Shown: one piece after another, positions 57,724 through 64,000 of the stretch | Numbering within the stretch: the first letter of the stretch is position 1 | Layout: each line of letters begins with the position of its first letter | DNA from: an uncultured Eubacteriales bacterium | Lineage (GTDB): Bacteria > Bacillota > Clostridia > HGM11514 | Reading direction: 5' to 3' | Assembly: GCA_902492655.1 (NCBI GenBank) | Contig: CABUMF010000008.1 | Location: forward strand, 1-64,000 | DNA length: 64,000 bases | Position numbers and translations under genes: made by a program | The notes under the pieces: model-generated | What the model was told of the DNA's origin: nothing | Seen by the model: only the letters and a program-made list of their open reading frames with translations | Database searches by the model: none

Positions 57724-58587
57724 ATGAAAAAAACAGTATTATTTTTATTGGCTATTACACTTTTGATGTCGGCATTTACTCCTGTACTTGCACAGGACGG
57801 TATAACGGTTAACTTAAACGGGGAAAAGCTTGTTTTTGAGGATCAGGAGCCCGTTATCGTGGATGATCGCACAATGGTTCCTTTCCGTGCGATTGCCGAA
57901 GCGCTCGGCTGCATTGTTGAGTGGTATCCTGAAATGGCTGAAGTATATGTTGCATACGGCTTTCAAAACGGTGCAAAGATAATCGTGTTCTCGGTAAACA
58001 ATTACGAAATCAGAATTATTGATTATTTTAACGGCGATAAGGGAATGGATCAGACGATCGAGTCTATAAAGGGCGATGTTCCGCCGAGGATTATTAACGA
58101 CAGAACCATGATTCCCCTTCGCAGTCTTGCCGATTCCATGGGTGCCGATGTTTCGTGGGACGGGGACACAAAAACGGTTGATATTAACCTTGATAATTCC
58201 GGCTTTGTGACAGCAACCGACGATGACTGTATAGAGTATCTCACAGATAACTATTATAAGACAAAGTATGTTTTCGTTAAAGATAAGGAAAAGGCTGAAA
58301 GCATTGCAAGGCAGGCAAAATCCGGCAAGGATTTTGACGAGCTCATAAACGAAAACACCGAAGACGAAAACTGCGAATATGCTTATACCGACGGGGAAAT
58401 GATACCTGTCTTTGAGGAAACTGTTAAAAATCTTTCGATTAATGAGGTTACCCAGACGCCTGTTGAAACTGAGGACGGCTATTATATCATAAAAAGACTC
58501 AGCTTTGATATAGAGGCGGATGCAGAACTTATAGACGATATAAGAACAATGGTACTATTTAAAAAATCCGGATTGGATGTTGAGTAA
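57724..58587 (+). CDS. Secreted stalk-domain protein with parvulin-like tail
   Basis: 287 aa with a signal peptide (LLAITLLMSAFTPVLA-QD). Residues 25-160 hold two copper-amine-oxidase N-terminal (stalk) repeats, seen in VIVDDRTMVPFRAIAEALGC and RIINDRTMIPLRSLADSMGA. The last 120 residues resemble a degraded PpiC/SurA-type peptidyl-prolyl isomerase (KYVFVKDKEKAESIARQAKSG, then YAYTDGEMIPVFEETVKNL and VETEDGYYIIKRL). Stalk domains mediate binding at the cell wall; whether the tail is catalytic is unknown. Its stop overlaps the ABC-F start by one base (TAATG). Confidence 0.82.
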   Translation: MKKTVLFLLAITLLMSAFTPVLAQDGITVNLNGEKLVFEDQEPVIVDDRTMVPFRAIAEALGCIVEWYPEMAEVYVAYGFQNGAKIIVFSVNNYEIRIIDYFNGDKGMDQTIESIKGDVPPRIINDRTMIPLRSLADSMGADVSWDGDTKTVDINLDNSGFVTATDDDCIEYLTDNYYKTKYVFVKDKEKAESIARQAKSGKDFDELINENTEDENCEYAYTDGEMIPVFEETVKNLSINEVTQTPVETEDGYYIIKRLSFDIEADAELIDDIRTMVLFKKSGLDVE

Positions 58588-60482
58588 TGGCAATTATTTC
58601 AGTCAGTAATCTTTCCAAGTCGTTTGGCGCCGATGAGCTTTTTAAGGATGTCACCTTCGGTATTGAAGAAAGGGACAAGGTTGGGCTTGTTGGTGTGAAC
58701 GGCTGCGGAAAGACTACGCTATTAAAAATCCTTCTCGGGTCCGAAAGCTATGATTCGGGAGAGATTTTTGTTAAGAAGAATTGTAAAATTTCATATCTTG
58801 CACAACAGACCTCATCAGTTTCCTTAAATTCGCTTTATGATGAGGTTTTGTCTGTTTTCTCTGATTTAATCGAGCTTGAGAAAAAGATTGAGGAAATGAA
58901 TAAAAAAACCGATATGACAGCCGAGGAAGCCGATTATTCGGTGCGACTGCACGATGAATTTGTGCAGGGCGGAGGACTTGTGTATAAAAGTCGGGTAACA
59001 TCGGCGCTTTTGGGATTGGGCTTTTCGGAAAACGATTTTTCTCTTTCGGTTTCAAAGCTCAGCGGCGGACAGATAACAAGACTTTTGCTTTGTAAAACGC
59101 TTCTTTCGGATTCGGATATGATTTTTCTCGATGAGCCTACAAATCATCTTGATATTGCTTCGGTCAGGTGGCTGGAGAAATTTCTGATTGATTACAAAGG
59201 AGCGTTCCTCGTTGTTTCTCATGACCGTTATTTTCTCGACAGAGTAACTAATAAAACATTCGGCATGAAATGCGGCAAGCTTTCGGTTTATCCCGGCAAC
59301 TACTCCGTTTATGTAAAGCTTAAGGAGGAACGGGAGCTCACAATCAGCAGAAATTACAACAATACAATGCGTGAAGTCAAGCGTATTGAGGGTATTATCG
59401 AACAGCAAAGGCAATGGAACAGGGAAAGGAATATCAGAACTGCCGAAAGCAAACAGAAAATGATTGACAGGCTGATAGAAAATTTAGAGGCTCCCGAAGG
59501 CGCACAAAAGCAAATCAGGTTCAAATTCGGAATAAACAAGCCTTCCGCAAACGATGTTCTTAAGGTTTCCGGCATTGAAAAATCATTCGGGGACAAAAAG
59601 ATTTTCGGTTCGGTAAATATGGATATAAAGAAGGGTGATCGGGTTTTCCTTCTTGGGAACAACGGCTGCGGAAAGTCCACATTGTTTAAGATTATAATGC
59701 GTCAAATGATGCCGAGCAAGGGCGAGTTTTCAGTCGGAGTAGGCGTTGAGATAGGGTATTACGATCAGATGCAAAGCAATATCTCGGAGAACAAGGATGT
59801 TTTCAGCGAGATTTATGACGCATATCCCAAAATGCACGAGTCGGAGGTTCGTAATGCGCTTGCGGCATTTCTGTTCAGGGGTGACGATTGCTTCAAAACC
59901 ATTTCCGAGCTCAGCGGAGGAGAGCGTGCAAGGGTGCTTCTTTGTAAGCTTATGCTTTCGGGTGCGAATTTTCTTATATTGGACGAACCCACAAACCATT
60001 TGGATATTGAATCCTGCGAAGCACTCGAGTCTGCGCTTTCGGATTATGACGGAACGCTTCTTGTGGTTTCCCATGACCGTTATTTTATAAATAAGCTTGC
60101 CCGCAAGATCTATCATCTTGATAAGTCCGGCTCTTCTTTTTATGACGGCAATTATGATTATTATTTGGAAAAATCCGCAATGTTTGAAAATGCCGTATCG
60201 GATAGCGGTAAAAAGACTGAAAAGGTCAATGAATATAAGCTTGAAAAACAAAGGCGTTCGGAGAAAAACCGTTTAAGCGGAAGGCTCAGTCGGTGCGAAC
60301 AGAGAATTTCCGAGCTTGAAGCCGAGGTTGCCGAGTGCGGCGAGCTGCTTTGCGCCCCCGAGATTTCAAGCGATTTTGAAAAAACAATGGAGCTTTCCGA
60401 AAAAATCGAAAAGCTTAACGCCGAGCTTGATTCTCTTATGCAGCAGTGGCAGGAAATAAGCGAACAGTTGGAGGAATTATAA
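58587..60482 (+). CDS. ABC-F family ATPase (translation factor type)
   Basis: 631 aa, two ABC cassettes and no membrane domain. First: GLVGVNGCGKTTLLKIL, LSGGQITRLLLCKTLL and MIFLDEPTNHLDIASVRWL. Linker helices (about 250-310, EIEGIIEQQRQWNRERNIRTAESK). Second: LGNNGCGKSTLFKII, LSGGERARVLLCKLML and FLILDEPTNHLDIESCEAL. The C-terminal coiled coil (about 560-630) matches long ABC-F members (Uup/YdiF-like). They act on the ribosome during stalled or antibiotic-affected translation. No resistance gene or leader peptide is next to it. Confidence 0.93.
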   Translation: MAIISVSNLSKSFGADELFKDVTFGIEERDKVGLVGVNGCGKTTLLKILLGSESYDSGEIFVKKNCKISYLAQQTSSVSLNSLYDEVLSVFSDLIELEKKIEEMNKKTDMTAEEADYSVRLHDEFVQGGGLVYKSRVTSALLGLGFSENDFSLSVSKLSGGQITRLLLCKTLLSDSDMIFLDEPTNHLDIASVRWLEKFLIDYKGAFLVVSHDRYFLDRVTNKTFGMKCGKLSVYPGNYSVYVKLKEERELTISRNYNNTMREVKRIEGIIEQQRQWNRERNIRTAESKQKMIDRLIENLEAPEGAQKQIRFKFGINKPSANDVLKVSGIEKSFGDKKIFGSVNMDIKKGDRVFLLGNNGCGKSTLFKIIMRQMMPSKGEFSVGVGVEIGYYDQMQSNISENKDVFSEIYDAYPKMHESEVRNALAAFLFRGDDCFKTISELSGGERARVLLCKLMLSGANFLILDEPTNHLDIESCEALESALSDYDGTLLVVSHDRYFINKLARKIYHLDKSGSSFYDGNYDYYLEKSAMFENAVSDSGKKTEKVNEYKLEKQRRSEKNRLSGRLSRCEQRISELEAEVAECGELLCAPEISSDFEKTMELSEKIEKLNAELDSLMQQWQEISEQLEEL

Positions 60483-61009
60483 TGTCTTTAGAAAAAACAG
60501 TTGAGGAAAATTGTGTATATGACGGCAAGGTTGTAAGGGTGTTTTGTAATAAGTCGGAGCTTGAAAACGGAAATGTCGTTACCCGCGAGGTTGTCGAGCA
60601 TAACGGAGGTGTGGGCATTTTGCCGATTGACTCCGAGGGAAATGTTTATCTTGTCCGCCAGTACAGAGTCGGCGCTTCGGAGGAACTCATTGAAATCCCG
60701 GCAGGTAAGCTTGAAATCGGCGAAGACCCCGTTAAATGCGGATTGAGAGAGCTTTCAGAGGAAACGGGATTTTCAGCATCAGGGCTTGTTTCGTTGGGGT
60801 ATATTTATCCAACGCCGGGGTATGACACCGAAAAGATTCATATTTTCATCGCAAAAAACCTGATAGAGGGCGAGCAGCATATGGATGAGGATGAGTTTTT
60901 GGATGTTATCAAGATGCCGTATGTTAAAGCACTTATGATGATAGAGAGCGGCGAGATTACCGACGCAAAAACAATAATTGCACTGCTTCGTGCAGAGAAA
61001 TGGATGTAA
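60482..61009 (+). CDS. ADP-ribose-type Nudix hydrolase
   Basis: 175 aa from ATG 60482, TAATG overlap with ABC-F. A perfect Nudix box GKLEIGEDPVKCGLRELSEETGF (G-x5-E-x7-RE-x2-EE-x-G-U). The N-terminal strands (VYDGKVVRVFCNKSELENG, VRQYRVGASEELIEIPAG) fit ADP-ribose pyrophosphatases (NudF type), which split ADP-ribose to AMP and ribose-5-phosphate. Substrate is inferred from family. Confidence 0.92.
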   Translation: MSLEKTVEENCVYDGKVVRVFCNKSELENGNVVTREVVEHNGGVGILPIDSEGNVYLVRQYRVGASEELIEIPAGKLEIGEDPVKCGLRELSEETGFSASGLVSLGYIYPTPGYDTEKIHIFIAKNLIEGEQHMDEDEFLDVIKMPYVKALMMIESGEITDAKTIIALLRAEKWM

Positions 61010-61012
61010 TTT

Positions 61013-62149
61013 ATGATAGATGAGCTTGAAATAGTTGTACCTACGCTTTTCGGGATTGAAGCAATAACCGCTCGTGAGATAAGAAACCTCGGGTATGAAA
61101 CAACCTCAGTTACGGACGGGAGAATTACATTTAAGGGGGATGCCGAGGCGGTTTGCAGAGCAAATATCAATCTCAGAACAGGTGAGAGAGTTCTTATAAA
61201 GGTTGGCGAATTCAAGGCAACAACCTTTGAGGAGCTTTTTGAACAGACAAAAAAGCTTCCGTGGGACAGGTGGATTACAAAGCATGTTGCATTCCCCGTA
61301 AAGGGCTTTAGTATAAAATCAAAGCTTTTCAGCGTTTCGGACTGCCAGGCGATTATAAAAAAGAGTATTGTAGAATCGCTTAAGCAGAAGTATAAGGTGA
61401 ATTGGTTTGATGAAAACGGTGCGGTGTATCAGGTGCAGTTCGGAATAATCAGAGATACCGTTACATTAATGATAGATACAAGCGGAAACGGACTTCATAA
61501 AAGGGGATACAGAAGGCAATCAAACATGGCGCCTCTTCGCGAAACCGTCGGTGCGGCGCTTATTATGCTGAGCTTTTGGCACGAAAACAGGATTTTTGCC
61601 GATCCATTCTGCGGCTCGGGAACGATTCCGATTGAAGCTGCGATGATCGGAAAAAATATTGCACCCGGTATTTCAAGAAGCTTTTCGGGTGAGAAGTTTT
61701 CGCAGATTGACAAATCCATCTGGAACAGAGCAAGGGAAGAAGCAAAAGACAGAGAGTTTCATGACAGGCATCTTGAAATTTATGCCTCAGATATTGACCA
61801 AAGCTGTGCCTCTCTTACAAAGCAAAACGCAGAAATTGCGGGAGTAGGCGATGAAATAAGCGTGAAGGTTTCGGATGCACGGACTTTTTGCCCCAAGGGA
61901 GAATACGGCGTTATGGTATGCAATCCCCCCTACGGCGAGCGGCTCGGAGATATTAAAGAAGCCGAAAGCTTATACCGTGATATGGGCAGGGTATTGAAAA
62001 ACTGTCCCACATGGTCATATTATATGCTTACATCGGACGAGAATTTTGAAAAATGCTTCGGCAAAAAAGCGGATAAGAAACGAAAAATATATAACGGCAT
62101 GATGAAATGCGATTATTATCAGTATTTCGGTCCGAAAATGAAAAGGTGA
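61013..62149 (+). CDS. rlmL: RlmL-like 23S rRNA guanine-N2 methyltransferase
   Basis: 378 aa, begins 3 bases after the Nudix gene. N-terminal THUMP domain (about 1-160; LEIVVPTLFGIEAITAREIRNLGY) and a methyltransferase domain with FADPFCGSGTIPIEAAMIGK (SAM), YASDIDQSCASLTKQNAE and the catalytic VMVCNPPYGERL (NPPY). It corresponds to the RlmL half of the E. coli RlmKL protein, usual in Firmicutes. Target G2445 by homology. Confidence 0.9.
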   Translation: MIDELEIVVPTLFGIEAITAREIRNLGYETTSVTDGRITFKGDAEAVCRANINLRTGERVLIKVGEFKATTFEELFEQTKKLPWDRWITKHVAFPVKGFSIKSKLFSVSDCQAIIKKSIVESLKQKYKVNWFDENGAVYQVQFGIIRDTVTLMIDTSGNGLHKRGYRRQSNMAPLRETVGAALIMLSFWHENRIFADPFCGSGTIPIEAAMIGKNIAPGISRSFSGEKFSQIDKSIWNRAREEAKDREFHDRHLEIYASDIDQSCASLTKQNAEIAGVGDEISVKVSDARTFCPKGEYGVMVCNPPYGERLGDIKEAESLYRDMGRVLKNCPTWSYYMLTSDENFEKCFGKKADKKRKIYNGMMKCDYYQYFGPKMKR

Positions 62150-62155
62150 TTGATT

Positions 62156-62968
62156 TTGAACAGTGTTCCTACAGTGCTTTCAATACATGATATGTCGGGC
62201 TTCGGAAGGTGCGCATTAACGGTTGTGATACCTGTTTTGTCCTCCTTCGGCATTCAGGCAGTACCTGTGCCTACTGCGGTGCTGTCAACTCATACGGGCG
62301 GTTTTACAGACTTTGCAAGCGTTGATTTGACAGAGTTTATGAGTGGCGCATTAAAGCATTATAAAGAGCTTAATCTGACCTTTGACTGTGTTTACAGCGG
62401 ATACCTTGCAAACGCAAGGCAAGTTGAGGTGGTTTGTGATTTTATTAAGACCTTCGGCGGAAAAATGACCGTGGTCGACCCTGCGTTTGCAGATGACGGA
62501 GCGCTTTATTCCACCGTAACCGAGGAGCTTGTTGAGGGTATGAGAGGCTTGATCTCCCGTGCCGATATTATTACACCGAATTATATGGAGGCTGCAATGC
62601 TTCTTAAACAGCCGATAAAGGAAACTTTAAGTCGGGACGAAGCTATAAAAATCGCGGACGAGCTTTTAAATACCGGCTGTAAAACTGCGGTTGTTACGGG
62701 CATCCCTTCGGGAAGCAGTATTTTAACAGTCGTTAAGTCAAAGACCGAAAGTGAAATAATTTCACAGGAAAGAGTACATATTTCGTACCCCGGCTGCGGC
62801 GATTTGTTTGCGAGCGCAATGACGGGCTCAATTGTTTGCGGCAAAGGAGTATCGCAATCTGTAAGCTTTGCGGCGGAATTAGTTGAAAAATCAATCCTTG
62901 AGGCTCGAGATGAGCAAAATCAGGTGCGGTTCGGACTTCCTTTTGAAAAATTCTTGAGGAAATTTTGA
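62156..62968 (+). CDS. pdxY: Pyridoxamine/pyridoxine kinase
   Basis: 270 aa from TTG 62156 (AAGGTGAT upstream; a TTG at 62150 is too close to that site). Ribokinase-like fold: VLSIHDMSGFGRCALTVVIPVLS at the N-terminus; STHTGGFTDF; VVDPAFADDGALY; DIITPNYMEAAMLL; and the catalytic loop YPGCGDLFASAMTG (GxGD with the Asp base, Cys in place of the usual Thr). It phosphorylates vitamin B6 forms for PLP. Length and motifs fit PdxY/PdxK-like enzymes. Confidence 0.85.
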   Translation: MNSVPTVLSIHDMSGFGRCALTVVIPVLSSFGIQAVPVPTAVLSTHTGGFTDFASVDLTEFMSGALKHYKELNLTFDCVYSGYLANARQVEVVCDFIKTFGGKMTVVDPAFADDGALYSTVTEELVEGMRGLISRADIITPNYMEAAMLLKQPIKETLSRDEAIKIADELLNTGCKTAVVTGIPSGSSILTVVKSKTESEIISQERVHISYPGCGDLFASAMTGSIVCGKGVSQSVSFAAELVEKSILEARDEQNQVRFGLPFEKFLRKF

Positions 62969-62986
62969 TTTTTTGATAAAAAATAC

Positions 62987-63015
62987 TTGACAAATAAGCA
63001 TAATTGAGCTATAAT
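62987..63015 (+). promoter_or_regulatory. tRNA-Gln promoter
   Basis: TTGACA (62987-62992), a 17-bp spacer and TATAAT (63010-63015): perfect consensus 20 bases before the tRNA. Confidence 0.92.
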
Positions 63016-63034
63016 ATATAAGTCGGTTGAACAT

Positions 63035-63105
63035 AGCGAGATTGTGTAAAGGTAGCACGATTGACTCTGACTCAATTTGTGAGGGTTCGAATCCTTCTCT
63101 CGCTG
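63035..63105 (+). tRNA. tRNA-Gln (anticodon CUG)
   Basis: The acceptor stem AGCGAGA (63035-63041) pairs fully with TCTCGCT (63098-63104), with discriminator G at 63105; a short D arm (GTG/CAC); anticodon stem ATTGA/TCAAT with loop CTCTGAC (anticodon CTG, 63067-63069, U33 and A37 present); and a T arm GAGGG-TTCGAAT-CCTTC. No CCA is encoded. The anticodon CUG reads CAG codons for Gln. Confidence 0.93.
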
Positions 63106-63108
63106 CTT

Positions 63109-63137
63109 AAAATCTGCTCTTTGGAGCAGATTTTTTT
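63109..63137 (+). terminator. tRNA-Gln terminator
   Basis: AAATCTGCTC (63110-63119) / GAGCAGATTT (63124-63133) with a 4-base loop and a T-run to 63137. Confidence 0.92.
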
Positions 63138-63216
63138 GTATGCAAAAACCCCCTGAAGCTGAACCGACCCCCCCAAAGTTAGACCAAAAATCTAACGATT
63201 AGGAGGTCGGTTTTTC

Positions 63217-63795
63217 ATGGCAAAATATAGTTATGAATTTAAACAAAAGGTAGTACAGGAGTATTTAAATGGCAAAGGTAGCTACGAATATATATCAAAA
63301 CAAAGCAACATGCCTGATAAAAAACAGGTGCGTATTTGGGTGAACGCATATAAAGAACTTGGAAAAGAAGGGTTAATGCGTTCAAGGAAAAATAAAAATT
63401 ACTCTTTTCAATTTAAGCTTTCTGTGGTAGAATTGTATTTAACAAGCGAAGTCTCATATCAGGAATTAGCTCTTTCACAGGGTATTAACAATCCGTCATT
63501 GGTAGCACGATGGGTCAATGATTACAGAATTGCCGGTCCTGATGCTTTGAGACCTAAAAAGAAAGGTCGTAAGAAAACATTGGATATACGAGAATTTAAA
63601 AAGCCTTCTAAATCTGACGAAGAAAAGCCTGTGGATACAAGTGCCGAACACATCAAAGAACTTGAAGATGAAAACTTAAAATTAAGAATAGAGAACGCAT
63701 ATTTAAAAGAATTGAGGAGACTGCGTTTAGAGGAGGAAGCTCTTCTGAAAAAACAGCGAGAATCGTCCACAGTCTCCGAGGACAGTTCAAATTAA
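63217..63795 (+). CDS. IS3-family transposase OrfA
   Basis: 192 aa from ATG 63217, shortly after AGGAGG. Two consecutive helix-turn-helix units (YSYEFKQKVVQEYLNGKGSYEYISKQ and YSFQFKLSVVELYLTSEVSYQELALSQGI) bind the insertion sequence ends, then a basic linker (KKKGRKKTLDI) and a C-terminal leucine-zipper-like coiled coil (IKELEDENLKLRIENAYLKEL). The stretch AAAAAAC at 63748-63754 is the likely slippery site for -1 frameshifting into orfB, giving the fused active transposase. Confidence 0.93.
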   Translation: MAKYSYEFKQKVVQEYLNGKGSYEYISKQSNMPDKKQVRIWVNAYKELGKEGLMRSRKNKNYSFQFKLSVVELYLTSEVSYQELALSQGINNPSLVARWVNDYRIAGPDALRPKKKGRKKTLDIREFKKPSKSDEEKPVDTSAEHIKELEDENLKLRIENAYLKELRRLRLEEEALLKKQRESSTVSEDSSN

Positions 63796-64000
63796 AAGAC
63801 ATTCTCGCAGTAGTTGGTTTTCCAAAGGCGACATATATGTATTGGCTAAAGCGGTTTGACAGAGAAAATCCTAACAAACAATTAGAGGATGAGATCACTA
63901 AAATACATATTGAACACAAGGATTATGGTTACAGACGAGTATATAGAGAACTACGAAACAGAAAGATTTTTGTTAACAAAAAGAAAGTTCAAAGAATTAT
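63753..64000 (+). CDS. IS3-family transposase OrfB, 5' part (frameshift product)
   Basis: In the -1 frame after the AAAAAAC site, the reading continues without stop to the window edge and carries VHSLRGQFKLKDILAVVGF and EHKDYGYRRVYRELRNRK, the HTH_21 region typical of IS150/IS3 OrfB. The DDE catalytic core is not yet reached. No convincing start codon is present, which supports expression through -1 frameshifting from OrfA. Confidence 0.85.

Larger units (their letters stand above)
63154..64000 (+). mobile_element. IS3-family insertion sequence (IS150-like), truncated by window edge
   Basis: The left end begins near TGAAGCTGAACCGACC (63154 or 63160), a TG-start, C-rich end like IS3-family terminal repeats, followed by orfA and a -1 overlapping orfB. 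The right end lies beyond the window, so the length and target duplication cannot be seen. It is inserted about 15-20 bases downstream of the tRNA-Gln terminator, a common landing zone. Confidence 0.88.

Noticed and set aside
1..64000. CRISPR array or prophage
   Set aside because: I saw no regularly spaced short repeats, cas genes, integrase or phage structural genes; the only mobile element is the IS3 copy at the right edge.

Overview
The window looks like a chromosomal segment of a spore-forming anaerobic Firmicute of class Clostridia. The evidence is an orthologue of the forespore sigma factor SigG, a PdaA-type cortex deacetylase, T-box leaders, KtrAB, a PPi-type phosphofructokinase, a ClpP-like TepA and several S-layer-homology (SLH) surface proteins, with a dockerin tail at the left edge. 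Dockerin plus many SLH proteins suggests a polysaccharide-using gut or rumen lineage, but the genus cannot be read from this sequence. Promoters are strikingly uniform: almost every one found is a sigma-A type hexamer pair with a 17-bp spacer.

Layout. 1-8.5 kb: surface proteins (end of a dockerin protein; a giant SLH protein with chitobiase-C-like repeats; a Cys-rich 55-aa ORF; an 859-aa S-layer-like protein on the minus strand). 8.5-9.7 kb: UDP-glucose dehydrogenase. 9.8-16.1 kb: a Phe T-box, then pheS-pheT-rdgB-ktrB-ktrA. 16.2-20.9 kb (minus): a clan GH-G glycosidase and an SLH-anchored M3-type metallopeptidase with overlapping reading frames. 21.0-25.1 kb: an ArsR/SmtB metal sensor with a palindromic operator, a tandemly duplicated 138-bp structured leader, an HMA metallochaperone, a PIB-type ATPase, a CBS protein and a polysaccharide deacetylase. 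25.1-29.8 kb: an apparent Ile T-box, an HTH-cupin-acyl-CoA synthetase fusion, MTA/SAH nucleosidase, a DUF1858 protein and, on the other strand, the AzlCD branched-chain amino acid exporter. 29.9-34.1 kb: PPi-PFK, then a divergent PocR-AraC regulator facing a ferredoxin and an FAD oxidoreductase.

34.2-38.6 kb: a zinc-ribbon membrane protein, an MFS carrier, galT and galK in one transcription unit. 38.7-45 kb: LysR, an ECF sigma/anti-sigma pair, TepA, an AEC carrier, a SLOG protein, a small membrane protein and sigG, which has its own sigma-F/G-type promoter. 45-52.3 kb: a methyltransferase, the ECF vitamin transporter module (ecfA1-ecfA2-ecfT), truA, two envelope proteins and rho. 52.3-57.6 kb (minus): citrate synthase, rsmD-coaD-coiled-coil protein, gapA and pdaA. 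57.7-63 kb: a stalk-domain protein, an ABC-F ATPase, a Nudix hydrolase, an RlmL-like methyltransferase and pyridoxine kinase. 63.0-64 kb: tRNA-Gln(CUG), its terminator and the left part of an IS3-family element that runs off the window.

The most novel-looking items are the duplicated structured leader in front of the metal-efflux genes (21411-21724), which has mutually exclusive pairings touching the ribosome binding site, and the Ile-type T-box that controls an HTH-cupin-acyl-CoA synthetase fusion, suggesting isoleucine made from scavenged 2-methylbutyrate. Smaller points are the PocR-AraC intergenic direct repeats, a palindrome that encodes the same C-terminal peptide on both strands for rho and citrate synthase, and a possible short RNA after sigG.
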